From Azolla caroliniana (lineage: Eukaryota > Polypodiophyta), in contig JBHGNT010000004.1 of assembly GCA_043228905.1 (NCBI GenBank), forward strand, positions 16,120,001-16,184,000: a stretch of 64,000 nucleotides of DNA. Reading direction: 5' to 3'. Each line of letters opens with the position of its first letter. Position 1 is the first letter of the stretch. This document shows, in pieces, positions 10,011 to 21,125 of the stretch. The translations under genes were made by a program, and so were the position numbers. The notes beneath the pieces are model-generated. The model made no database searches, had not been told where the DNA came from, and saw nothing but the letters and a program-made list of their open reading frames with translations.

Positions 10011-11248
10011 GCACATCCTCCGGTATGTGCCGGATGGTGAATTTAGTGGAGGATTCCAGGCCATAGGTTACTCGCCCTCCTCTCCTGAACTGGCGCTTTT
10101 GGTTCCTCGTTCCATCTCTTGAAGGCTTTTATCCGCTTCCTGGCCACTAGAGTCATTATTCGCATCCCGTCGAGCTCCGCGAGATGATATGTGGCGTTGT
10201 CGTTGACGTTATTTACTACGTACAGCCTGAACCATCGCTTCGCAAACTTGCGCATAGACCTATGCTGGTTGTCGAGGATGCTGTCATAGACTAACACCCT
10301 GTCGCCTTCCTCGATCTTTCTTGGCCGGAGCCGGTGCGTTCGGTTGAACCGCGCTTTGTTCCAAATCCTTGCTTCTCTCACCCTTGTCGTGGCTCATTCC
10401 ACGTCTTCCGGTCTTCGCTTGAGTTGCCGGATCCATGCCGCTAGGAACTCTTCTCTGCTCATTTCACTAGCCCAATCGATCGCTGCCCACAAGGCGATCG
10501 TTCACTCTACTGGCATGATGGGTTTTTGTCCGTACATTAGTTCCACCGGCATGTACCCTGTCACCGAATTGTGGGTAGTCCTGTCTGCCCATAACGCGTA
10601 CGGGAGCAACCTTGGCCAGTCACTGACTCGACCCTTGCACGCACGTACAATGGCCTTTACGATCGGACCGTGGCCCCGTTCAATATTTCCGTTTGCCTCC
10701 AGGTTGTACGCCGTTGTGAGGGATAGTTTTACGCCTAACCGATCAAATAGTTCCTCGGCCTCTTCCGCGTCTAGCTCTCCTCGGTTAGCCACGATTTTCC
10801 CCACGCACCCGTATCGTCATATGACATCCTCGATCAAAAACTTGCATATGGCCGCGGTGGTCTTGTTCATTAGTGCTCGTCCCTCTACCTGGTTGGTTAG
10901 GTCCCCTCTAGCCAGCACTAGGCATCGCTTCCGACCTTCGCCCATCGGCATCGTAACTAAGTCAACCATCCATTTGAAGTGCATGGTCGGAGGATAAGTT
11001 GGGTGTAGTTTGTCGCGGTGTCAAACCACCGAGTGCATCTGGCAGCTTTCGCACATGGACACGAAGTCGTACACACTCTTGTACATGCCTGGCCACCAAT
11101 ATTTTCCCTTTAACTTCTCGAATGTAGCCCACGTACCTCGGTGTCCAGACCAAGGGCTCTCGTGGAACTCCGACATCAGCTTCTGTTGGTCATCCGCCCG
11201 CGCTATTACCCGGAGCGGCGCGTCGTTTCACCTTTATGGGACCCTCTA
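10011..11248 (-). pseudogene. G2 integrase
   Basis: Broken integrase. From the end: C-terminal domain (RLRPRKIEEGDRVLVYDS, then RWFRLYVV, HLAELDG) at 10381-10043; core with VANRGELDA and GNIERGHG at 10804-10502; first acidic region and zinc finger further right, in pieces. The second catalytic Asp is replaced by Asn (VANRG instead of VADRG in G0), a change expected from one G-to-A step. Stops separate the pieces. Confidence 0.85.
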
Positions 11249-12775
11249 GATTTTTCCGTTCTGTAGGAAATATCGGTATGCCTTCTTTCGGAGTTTTCTG
11301 GTCTCTTCCTTAGTCATCGTGGCGTCTGTCGTCATTGTCTCGAGACATCTCCCGATTAGAAGCCACTCCCCGTCGTAGCCGTCTTCGTCGAACTCATGCA
11401 CGAGTGGAGTGATTCCACCTTTTATCCTCATCCTTGCCAATTTGAAGAAGTTTGTGCCGACTTCTTCACTCTCTGATATCATGCCGTCCTCATCCTCAAA
11501 TCTTGCTCTAGAAAGCATATCGGCCATGGCGTTATCTTTACCCAAGATGTGTCGTATCTCCGGGTTTACAGACTTGATGTATGCAATTGACTTGAGCATG
11601 TCCAGGTCAAGAGTTGCGCATCCGGAGACCATACCGAGAATCGGCAAGCAGTCCGTCTCGCTAATTACTTTTGTCCCGATTAGGTAATCTTTGTCGACCT
11701 TAACCGCCAAAACGATACCCCACAACTCGCGCTTGACTTGGGCGTACCCTCGCTGTCGCTCACTCAGTACCTTCGCACCGAACCGGATAGGGAAGCACGT
11801 GTCGTCTTTGTCCTCTTGATTTACGACCCACCCGATCCCGGTCGGGCTGGTGTCCACAATGATGTAGACCGGCGTTCCCGGTGTGTATTCCGCTTTGCGC
11901 AAAGCCGGTGCCGCAATAAGCGTTCGTTTTAGTTTCCAAACCGCCTCCATATGTTCCTTCGTCCATTCGAATTTTCTGTTCTTCTTCAGTAGGCCGTAGA
12001 GTGGTTCGGCGACGTGCGCGTAATGAGGGATCCATATGTGGTAGAAGGCGCATGCTCCCAAGAACCATCGGACCTCTGTGATGGATCCGCACTCCTCCTT
12101 CATTGCCGAGATGGCCTCTACCTTGGTCGGCGATGGCTTCCGACCGTACGACCCACATAGGTGGCCAACCACTAATATCTCCGGTTGTCCGAAAGTCGAC
12201 TTTTCTCCCGAGAAAATAAGTTGTGCACCCTCGAGCCTCCGCAATATCTTCTCATAGTCGGAGATGTGGTTCGCGACAAACCTTTGGCACCCGTCCACGC
12301 CGATCGACTCATCCTTAGCGTCTTCCGGACAACCCTTGATAGGGATGTCGTCTAGGAAATGCACGGTGATGTCTGGGATGCAGTCCCTCAGAACTCTATT
12401 CATTGCTTTCACCATGTGTGCCACTGAGTTGGTTCCGCCCTGTGGTAGGGTACACATTTGAACTAGGCCGAGAGGGGTCCGCATCGTCGTGATGTCCCTA
12501 CTTTCCACGGTGAGCTGGAATTGGTCGTACCCCGAGTAAAGATCTCCGACCGAGTATATGGACCTTCTGGTGAAGGCTTCAACGAACTCATCAATCGACG
12601 GCCCAACTCCCATATTGCGGATGGTCACTTTGTTGACGGCTTGTAAGTCCTGGATGAACCGTAGCATGCCATTCTTCTTTGGTACCGTAAACGACCGGTT
12701 AGAATAGGGGGCACTCGATGGTTCAAGGATGCCCAACTCCACTTTCTGCTTAAGAAGCTCTATCAACATCGGCAT
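11246..12775 (-). pseudogene. G2 RT and RNase H, long open frame
   Basis: A 509-codon open frame, the best RT of family R. Fingers (RSFTVPKKNGMLRFIQDLQAVNK), palm (SGYDQFQL), catalytic HFLDDIPIKGC, thumb and connection (VGHLCGSYG, FLGACAFYH), then RNase H (IIVDTSPTGIGW, VKRELWGIV, GKDNAMADMLSRA) and the start of the tether to integrase. It supplies the segments missing from G0. The stop at 11246 cuts it before the integrase finger. Confidence 0.9.
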
Positions 12776-13487
12776 GTGAGCTCTTGGTACTGGGATTGGC
12801 TTGAGACTCTATGGTATGTGTGGTACTGTAAAGATCACCATTGGCTCGACGATGGTCGGGTTGACGCACCCGATCTCTCCTGGTGAGAATGCGAATGCCT
12901 TCCCATGCCTCTCGAGCATTCTTCTGAACCGCTCCTCTTCCGGTGGCAGTAGGAAGCCACCCCCACCGATCTTCAGCTCTCGTAGCGTTTTGTCGGTGAA
13001 GCGGTGTCCTATGCCGGCCGGATCTCGCAAGCTCAGGTCCGTAGTGACCCCCTTTATTCGTTCCCATCTACCCTCCGGTAAGGGAGCTGTGACGGGCTTC
13101 ACCTTCCGGCCCACAGTCTTGTATTTTTTGTCTATTCGGGCGATCCGATGCGCCGTGATTCCTCTTTCGAAGTCCGCAATGAGTTCATACATGTTGATCG
13201 AGTTGACTGGTATGACTCGGTCTTCGCTTAGACCTCCTTCGACTACCTTCCCGATTTCCCCCAAGGTGTCATCGAACGAGACCGCCTCCACGTCTTCCCC
13301 AATTCCCTCATCATGGCTTAAGGCTCCGCACGCCTTCAAGCGTATCTTGGCCCGTTTTCTTTCTCTGCCGCTGATGCTAGCTATGGTACACCCTCCGTTG
13401 TTGGAGAACAAAACATTCCTACCTATTTTACAGGTGTGGGGAGTTTCCCGGTGGTCCGGACTATCATGGCCCCACGCCTTGATAGCG
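12776..13487 (-). pseudogene. G2 protease-to-RT linker
   Basis: The frame 13411-12809 (200 codons) has a low-complexity acidic start, then the conserved GHRFTDKTLRELK and FRRMLERHGKAFAFSPGEIGCV blocks. The last two belong to the RT N-terminal extension. A stop at 12809 separates it from the RT frame. 13412-13487 is a broken join to gag-protease. Confidence 0.75.
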
Positions 13488-14599
13488 CTATCTAAAAATC
13501 CGGCTTATCATCATTTCCGAGGTGTCCCGGTTTCGTTCGTGGTTCTTCCGAACGATCAAAAATTGGACGGAGTGATGGCCGTCCTGACTTTTTACCCTCG
13601 TATAGGCTGAACCATTATCCAACACTTTCATCTCCATTCTAGCCGCCATGATGTATGGATCCCCAAGGATGACCGGGTGGGATGACGTTTCTTGCACAAA
13701 AAAGTCTTGGTTTATGTCGACGTCTCCGACGCTCACCTGGACATTCGGGCAGGCCCCGTGCAGCTCTTCCGTGGTTCTTTTTGCCGCGGGTATCTTCCAC
13801 CCGTGTTTGGTGTTGATCGGCCAATTTCCCTTTTTGTAGAAGTCCATGGACATTAGGTTGATTAATGCCACCACGGGTTCCTTGACATTCCCGATTTGAA
13901 CCGGGTTCTCTGTAGTAGCTCTTCCCCAGTGCGGCTTGGCATAGTGGATTTCCGCGAGCTCGTCTTCCATGGCAATCTCGTCGAGGAGTGCCTCCCTCAC
14001 CTCAACCGGCTTCTCGGGCTCCGGTTCCATCGCGAGGCACTTTCTCTTCACGAGGTCCACGATGCTGTCGTGGAACTCCCTTCTTGCTATACCGAGCACT
14101 TCCCTAAGCGTGAGTTTTATGCAACTGTCAAGAACTCGCTCCTCTAGAACCTTTTGTAGGTTCATTTCTTTCTCGATTTCCGAGCTTCCGCGGAAGCTCG
14201 GAATCCTACCCTTCTCCTTCTCCTGGGACCCAGTCAAAGCGGCATCGTTCTTTTTGGGCGTGCTTTGGGTGTCATACCTCCCCAAAGGGCCCACTCCACC
14301 GGTTTTCCCCGCTCGTCTTTCGTCGATCAGGGCCTCGTAGTTCCTAAACGTGGCTTCCACAAAGCCGGTGCTTTCTTCAACGGGGTCGCTCCACCGGTAA
14401 CTTCGCGCACACGTTCTTCCGTGCGCTTCGCTTCTCCCTTCTGCAACCTTCCTCTGGTCAAGGTCTCAAGAATAGCAGGCCAGAACCCAGGGTTTGAATC
14501 AGTTTTGGCAGCCTTTTCCCCTACTCGGATGCCAGCCGAAGTTGAATAGTGGATGGGTTCGACGTGTCGGGCTGCAGCCTCTTCCATTAGCCTCTTCAT
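13488..14599 (-). pseudogene. G2 gag C-terminal part and protease lacking its active site
   Basis: The frames 14360-13488 and 14599-14327 align with G0 residues 330-679. At the protease active site the protein runs VVALINLMSM where G0 has VVALVDHGSEINLMSM, so the six residues with the catalytic Asp are deleted in frame. The distal HPVILGDPYIMAAR block is kept. A frameshift near 14340 splits the region. Confidence 0.88.
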
Positions 14600-15587
14600 G
14601 CCACCTCGTCCGAAATTTGTGTCGAGCAGTCTTTGCGTGTCGCACGTATGTACCCGGCCATTCGAAAGGTTGACTACATTACTCCTGAGTGCTTCTCCGA
14701 AGTCAGCACATTCTCTCCGGGCATGTCCGGTGGCATTGCACCATACGCACCTCTTATTGGCCTGCGGTCACCGGTCACGCGGTTGACCCTCGTCGCTTCA
14801 GCGGGCTTGGGTGATCTGGAGGTCACGTACCATCCTTGTTAGTTCTTCTAGCCCTGCGCCGCCCGCAGGTCCCGCGACTATGTTCGTCGGGCTTGGGCCT
14901 AGCTCGAGCCACCTCCTCGTTTCTTCCACTCGAGTCGGCGTCGGTTTGGCCCTGATTTTGACAGTCGGTCTAAACGACGAGGATCCCTTTTCTCTCCAGT
15001 CTCGGCGTTTGTCAATCCTGCCGCATACTTCTTTGACGGTCGCCCAGTCAGTCATGAGACCTTGGTTGGTTTCCAGAAGAAGACCCACGGTTTCCCGGAC
15101 GCGCAAATTGAAAGATGTCATGAAAAATAGGACTTTGCTTGTTTCGAGCACGGTTCGGTCCAATCTAGAGAGTTGTGCGAACCGTGACTCGAACTCCGAA
15201 CTCCTGGAGGAGTGCCGAAGCGTTCTAACCCTTGTCTGGGCTGTTGACCCAGTCCATAAAATCCTTTCTTGATAGCAAGAGTGAGTCATCATAGTTGTAC
15301 CTCTCGAGAACTTCCTCTACGAATTCTGCCCAATCGCGACAAATTACTTGTATCTCGACCATCTCCGTATGGATGTGTGGTGTCACGACCCGGAGATACC
15401 CCGCTAGCCGTTTATCTTCGGGTATGTTCCTCATCTGCATTTCCGATTTCTAAGCCTCTAAGTAACTCGTGGCGTCCTTGCTGATCGTCGCTTCTATGAC
15501 CCAGTTGAGAGCACTCGCACCCTCGCGAGCACTAACCAGGCGGTCTACCGCCACCGCATTTGCTTTTGCAAGTTCGCTTCCTCTCAT
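14600..15587 (-). pseudogene. G2 gag N-terminal part
   Basis: The start ATG at 15587-15585 begins MRGSELA as in G0. Frames at 15440-15225 and 15292-14798 cover capsid-like sequence, and a CX2CX4HX4C knuckle lies at about 14728-14770. Several frameshifts and stops break it. It would encode the particle shell. Confidence 0.82.
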
Positions 15588-15610
15588 CTCCAGATTCCTT
15601 TGCCGCCCTT

Positions 15611-15629
15611 GTTCACGTCGGGTTCACCA
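15611..15629 (-). other. Primer-binding site of G2
   Basis: Element strand TGGTGAACCCGACGTGAAC, 4 nt from the LTR. It is the clearest copy of the family R primer site. Confidence 0.8.
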
Positions 15630-15633
15630 ATGA

Positions 15634-16374
15634 TGTCAGGGTTCCTCGCGGATGCGTAGAAGTCGGCTAGGACCATGGGGGTCTCGAACCAAGGAATCCA
15701 GAAAACGAGGAGGGAGGAGTTTGAGAACTGCGTAGGTCTTGAGACCATAGCAAAACAGGTAAGGTCAGCAAACGAGAGAGGGTAAGAGAGTCGTGCGTAG
15801 ACGCAGACACGAGCAAGACACTAAGAACAACGTTTGTTAGGTAGAGAAGAATTCTATTAAAACAACACAGGTGCACGGTGCTGTGGGTGATTACAACCGG
15901 ATCAAAGCTGGCGATGGAGCGTAGAGCTTGGCAATAGCCAGACACGAAGGTACATGGGCACGCTGAAGGTCGATCCCCTCGTCGGGAGCACTCGGGCGTC
16001 TGACGCGTGCAGGGGGAAGCACCTTCCGTGGATCAGTCCTTACACACCTCTCTATATCTCCTCTCCTCTAAAAATATGGCATCTCGAAGACAATCAAAGG
16101 TCGCCCCCTTTATAGCACAAAGAGCGACTGCTACAAGGATTCATGACCCGTCGCTTTCCCTTCCCAGATTCTCTCCCCTGATTCGCTCCCCTTGTAACTC
16201 TCCCTACATATGCGATGTCTATTTCTTCTTTAATGCCCTAACTACCTAGTACACCTCCGTATACTCATGCCTAGTACTTTCCCTATTTAACTCTCTCGAG
16301 GTGTGCATTCGCGTAAACTGGTGTTCCTACACGTTTCACCTTGTTTCTACCTATGGCTCGGAATCTTCACGACA
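15634..16374 (-). repeat. 5' LTR of G2
   Basis: 741 bp, with ends TGTCAGGG and CACGACA on the plus strand. It is followed by 118 bp of extra sequence before the target duplication. Confidence 0.9.
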
Positions 16375-16492
16375 TCCACCCCCACCAAACCGAACATCCT
16401 CCGGTATGTGCCGGATGGTGAATTTAGTGGAGGATTCCGGGCCATCGGTTACTTGCCCTCCTGTCCTGAACTGGCCCGGAATCTTCACGACA
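16375..16492 (-). repeat. Extra internal segment plus second LTR end
   Basis: 16375-16473 repeats the internal region beside the other LTR (9994-10092: PPT plus the end of integrase). It is followed by the last 18 bp of an LTR, so the right side reads LTR, internal piece, LTR end. The join shares ggcc with the LTR, as expected from a deletion or template jump. Confidence 0.85.
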
Positions 16493-17937
16493 ACATAGTG
16501 GCAAATTTCTTGAGTAGAGTCGATAATGGAGAAACGGCCCGGAGGGCTGACGACAACTTTCCGGTTGCAGACATTCTGCGGGTAGCAACGCTAGCAGAAT
16601 GAACGGAAAAGACCTTCCCGAATTCATGGCTCATGGAAATGACCTACTTCCAAACCACGGGGTTACCACCACCCCAATTACTGACAGATGAGAAAATAGG
16701 GATGGTCGTCCGTAGTTGAAATTTCTGTTTAGTGGAAAACATACTATACCACAAGGGCAGTGACAACATCTGGAGGCGCGGAATACGGCAGGATGAGAAG
16801 GCCGTGGCTCTACGCGAAGCCCATTGTGGTACGGCGGGAGGACATTACGCGGGCGATGTTATGGCTCGGAAAATTTGGCAAGCAAGACTTTGGTGGCCGA
16901 CGACGCAAAAGGACGTGTATGAATATTGCAGACAGTGCAATTTATGCGAATGATTGGGCCAGCCCACAGAAGTCGCAAGAATACCACACCAACCAATGTT
17001 GCCACTAGATCCTTTCCAAAAGTGGGGGTTAGATTTCGTGGGACCTTTTACCCCGGCGGCTGCTCGAACAGGCAATAAGTACATCCTGGTGGCTATGGAT
17101 TACTGCACCAAGTGGGTAGAAGCAAAACCACTGCGCGAGAATACCACGGCAGTCACGGTGAAATTCCTGTACAAACACATCTGGTGTCGTTTCGGCTACC
17201 CTATCGAGCTCATTAGTGACCTAGGGAGTCACTTTCTGAATACGGTCATCAGCGAACTGACCCAACATTACGCGGTGGTGCACAAGAAAAGTAAGTCATA
17301 TTACCCGCAGGCAAATGGCTTGGCGGAATCCACGAACAAAACCCTCCAAACTATCCTCAAAAAGATAGTCAATGAGAACAAGACGGATTGGGACATCAAG
17401 TTGCATAGCGCATTATGGGCATACCATACCAGCTATAAGAGCAGCATACAATCAACACCGTTCAGGCTGGCATTTGGTCTGGAGGTCGTGATGCCAGTTG
17501 AATTCCAGGTACCCAGTCTGCGGATTCAAATACGAGCCCGGCTACCACAAGGCAAATCTGAACAAATACGGCTATAGAGACTGCTAGAGCTAGGAGAAAC
17601 AAGGGTACGCAGTATGACCATATTAGAGCAGGAACGACGACGGAGCAAAGCATTCGTTGACCGACACCGGCATGTGTGTGAAAAATATCTTACGGTTGGA
17701 AAAGCGGTATTAGTTTTCCAAACACGCATGGGGCATATGCCAGGAAAATTACGATTCCGCTGGACAGGCCTATACTGGATAGTAGGAGCAGAACAAGGCA
17801 CATTTCAACTAGGCACGCTGACCGGGGAAGTGTTACGACAAAAAGTGAATGGGTTTCGTCTTAAACCTTATCTAGGACCTACGCCACCTAACTCGTTCCC
17901 CGCCGGACAGGACAACGCTGGAGAATCCGCGGAGTAA
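16493..17937 (+). pseudogene. E1 integrase
   Basis: Resumes E1 pol after G2. A tether (VANFLSRVDNGE) leads to a WLMEMTYFQTTG block, then the HHCC finger (REAHCGTAGGHY to CRQCNLC, 16819-16950), then a stop at 16951, then the core with LDFVGPF (about 17032), ISDLGSHF (about 17212) and NGLAESTNKTL (about 17314). The D, D, E triad is present. The C-terminal domain (KLRFRWTGLYWIVGAE, NGFRLKPYLGP) ends at 17937 without a chromodomain. Stops at 16951 and 17577 break it. Confidence 0.88.
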
Positions 17938-18080
17938 GTAGACGGCCCCACTTGTATTATAGTGTAAAAATAGTGTTGTATGTAACCGTTACGAAAAAAA
18001 GGGAAGATAGGCCACAAAAAGAAGGAAATAGAAGGTTTTCTGCACAATACAGAATTTAACCTTCTAACTCTCAGCGCTCT
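17938..18080 (+). other. Spacer with purine tract between pol and ORF3 of E1
   Basis: Holds a purine-rich stretch at 17990-18045. The same place in E5 (51300-51551) has a longer tract, and both are followed by a conserved block that begins agaaggttttctgcaca. I see no gene here. Confidence 0.6.
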
Positions 18081-18772
18081 CATCGCTCCCCTTCCTCACC
18101 CTGAGGTCGATTGGGGGGTCATTACGGGGCCGGCGTTAAGGGAAGGCTTGCACACGTATCAAGGAGGCAAAAATCTTAGGCCTATCATACAACAATATCT
18201 GACGATACTATTCCCACCCTGAGGTCTGCCAGCAAGCCAACGCCGCCGCCTCGATCCGCGAAGCAAAGGTTAGCGGAGTTAGCCACCATAAAGTTGGAGG
18301 ATGAACCCCAACCCGCCCAGCCGAACATGCGAAGAATGTAGGAAGAGCAGGTTGCACGCACCGAGGAAGCAGCATCGGAGCCGAAAGCCGAACCACGATA
18401 GGAAAGCCGGAGGCCGAAAAGGCGGAGACTGGACAAGAAAGATGGGCGAGGGTTAGTTAAAGACGCACTCGCGACCACAGAGACAACAACCGTGGGCGAC
18501 AGCTCCGCAACTACGGAGCCCAACACCTTCTTCGAAGTAATTCGGGAACCACGGCCAATCATTACGGCCCAGTCACAGCGGGGGAAAGCCGTATTGACAA
18601 CGGAAAGCGAGGTCCTAGCGTATCCGGACATTCTGGACACGGCCCATGAGTTCGGCGCACTATTATAGTTCTGAACCAGTTTTGAACTCATGGAATTCTT
18701 GGCAACGCAACAAATAAAAGTCTCACAATGAATGGCCGAGGAGCACGAGGAGCGCCAAATGATCGAGCACAC
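18081..18772 (+). pseudogene. E1 ORF3, N-terminal part, deleted and broken
   Basis: Family E carries a gene after pol. In E1 the N-terminal domain is mostly lost: PHPE is joined straight to VDWGVITGPALREGL, whereas E5 has about 120 residues between the same two points. After that come a stop-laden stretch matching E5 50640-50290 (a Lys/Arg-rich, Thr-rich linker) and the region before the coiled coil. The solo LTR at 18773 interrupts it. I do not recognise the domain. Confidence 0.7.
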
Positions 18773-19447
18773 TGTTGCGTTGTTACGTGCGTGCGTGGGG
18801 AATGAGGCGGGACCACGGGGGCTTTGAACCGAGAAATAACCGAATGAAAAGGGGGGGAAGGAACTACCGATGTACTTCACACGTGCACAAGCACACAGAT
18901 TCACAGGAGTTGCAACTAGCTCTGAACAATGGAGACAGAACAAATGTATATGTATATATAAATCAAGGGGTTTTCAACCGGTAAGCCGGCGAGTGATAGG
19001 CTCCGACACTTGGACACACACACACATAGAATGCGAGATGGAGACTCTGCCGTAAGCACTCGGGCGTTCCGCGGAGCAGAGTCAGCCTCCCGAAAACCTG
19101 CACAGAATGACTATGGAGACGATAGAGGAGAAGAGCTCGGTTTCAGTCCGACAGCACTTCGTCCTCCACAAAACGCGATACCTCTCCCTTTTTTTATAAT
19201 ACCTCTCTCTCTCTTTTATAGCCCAAGGAGGGAGGCCGTTACCATTCATTACATCATGTTTATTCCCTGTCCTTTCGGATAGGGATACGCCTCGATTTTC
19301 TCCCTAATGAATGCGTGCTACCTAGGATTTCACCTCAGCCGACATGTACCTATCTAGTACTATACAACAAAACTTGTGCCCATGTGTAAGGGCCGGTTTA
19401 CGCATGTTATACTCGGTTTCTGCCTAGGGACGGTTTTCTCCACGACA
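18773..19447 (-). repeat. Solo LTR of the G0 type inside E1 ORF3
   Basis: 675 bp with the same ends as the G0 LTR: TGTTGCGTTGTTACG on the left and CACGACA on the right. E1 ORF3 homology to E5 resumes on both sides and no internal R-family sequence is present. The flanks are ACAC and GCGC, so no clean duplication is visible. Confidence 0.85.
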
Positions 19448-20617
19448 GCGCGTTAACACAAACGGCAGAAAACGACGATGAGGATCAGTTAGCCAGAGTC
19501 GGCAGGCAGAGGAATGCCGGTATATGCCGAATGGGGATGGAACTACCCCCATTAAACGCGGCCCTTGTCGAAGCTCATAGGGAACTGGCAAAGGTTAGTA
19601 TGGGCGCCAAGGATATGGCGATTAAGCATAAAAATGTCTGGAAAAAAGTTAAATTGACCCAAGCCGAGCTACAAAAGGCCAATGAACGCATCACGGAGTT
19701 GGAAAATAATGCGACTACGGTGTAACAGGCAGCTCCACCAACAACCAACGTCGTCCAAGACCTGAGGGCAGAGATTGAAGCTCAGACCGCCATTGCCTCG
19801 AAAGCGAAACGGATCGCGCAACTAGAGGAATCAGAGATTGACCATCTCCGTGCCGAACTTCACCAATCCTCGGACAGAGAAAAGGACATCCAGGCCAATG
19901 GCCAAAAGGCAATGAAGAGCCTTGAAGAGAAACTCGCAGCGGAGACAACACAGCACACCCGGACGAAAGAAGAAAATGCCCAATTACGGGAGGAAGAGAA
20001 AAAATCGGAAGCGGCAATCGTGGGACTCTGGGCCTTATTGGAGAAGAAGAAAGAATGGTTCGACGAGCAGTTGGTGGGAGCACAGGAGAGAAGGCATCAG
20101 CTCGAAATCCGCCTGAACAATGAAATGGGAAAACTGGAAGAACTACATGCGAAGGAATCCCAGCTTTGGGGCAGGAATGAGCACGTATGAAGAAGCAGCG
20201 GCGGTTAGTCAGCAAGAAATTGCAAACCTCAAGAAATCTATAGAAGAAGCACGCATCCGTTGCCAAGACATAACAGAAAACGTGCGTATCCTTCTGCAAA
20301 CGAATCGGGAGAGGTTTACGATGCAATTAAAATTGGTGCTAGACAAAGGATGGATGGTGTGGGTTGCACAAGCGGCAGAATTGCATACGTATTGAGCGGA
20401 CTGGGAGAACCGAAGGAAAGATGGCCGAGGGTTCTACAAACTCAATGAGGAAAGCATTGTGGCAGTACGCAAGGGCCTAGCACAGGACTATCGCACGCTA
20501 GGAGACCAACATTCCGAGGAACTCGCGTAGCTACTAGATGATTTTGGCGAAAGTCAAGAGGACCTGTTTCACCAGATCACGCAAGCCAGCAGCACATGAA
20601 CAAATGAGGAATCCATT
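19448..20617 (+). pseudogene. E1 ORF3, coiled-coil part
   Basis: The frames at 19531-19725, 19912-20190 and 20120-20395 together match the open 285-codon frame of E5 (49366-50223). The sequence is rich in Glu, Lys, Gln and Ala with heptad spacing (NAALVEAHRELAKVSMGAKDMA, split here by the stop pattern downstream; ERITELEN), typical of a long coiled coil. Stops at 19724 and 20188 break it. A conserved FTMQLKLVLDKGWMVW block ends the coil. Confidence 0.75.
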
Positions 20618-21109
20618 GTGACACCAATTCCAGATATTGCCGAACAAGAGCAACCTCAGGCCATGTCACCAGAAATTACCACTACGGTGAACAACACGGA
20701 ACGGCGAGCGGAGTCCTCCGCAATACCATACAGTGAAACCACCGACCAAGAGGAACCCCACCCACCGGAGCATACGCTTATGGCCGACATCACGGAGGAC
20801 ATGCTGGACCAAGAGGAACCGCAACCCCACTCTCCAGAACGTACAACGACGGCCGACATCACGGACGAAGTGACGGACAAAACAGAGCCGCGACCTACCG
20901 CAAGCCTGCGAATGGCGGAACCAACCCCAATAGCCCAAGAAGAGCCAACAAAACCCGAACCACCCACACAAGACGAACGCGACACCATGGGAAGCCCTCC
21001 CGACCAAGCAGGGGAACCACACAACGACGCGCCTACGGGCCCTACGCCGTCCCCGGACACGGACACCGTAGCAGAACCAAACATCAGGGCCATTTTGGAG
21101 GAAGATTAA
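20618..21109 (+). pseudogene. E1 ORF3, acidic Pro/Glu/Thr tail
   Basis: An open 163-codon frame ending at 21109, just before the PPT. It is low complexity, with degenerate repeats built on DQEEPQPHSPERTTTADIT. The end (SPDTDTVAEPNIRAILEED) is conserved in E5, where the frame ends beside the PPT in the same way. It should be a disordered acidic tail. The opposite-strand frame of 145 codons is a shadow. Confidence 0.75.
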
Positions 21110-21125
21110 AGGGGTGGGTCCGACA

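Larger units (their letters stand above)
9277..16492 (-). mobile_element. Gypsy element G2 (family R), both LTRs present
   Basis: Complete minus-strand gypsy insertion between RNase H and integrase of E1. It has two LTRs, PBS, gag, protease, RT, RNase H, integrase and PPT. The flanks are ACGT (9273-9276) and ACAT (16493-16496), consistent with a 4-bp target duplication with one C-to-T type change. The right LTR carries 118 extra bases. Gag is broken by frameshifts, and protease and integrase have lost catalytic residues. Confidence 0.92.

Noticed and set aside
18185-18943. 252-codon minus-strand open frame
   Set aside because: It crosses the border between E1 ORF3 and the solo LTR, so it cannot be an old gene.
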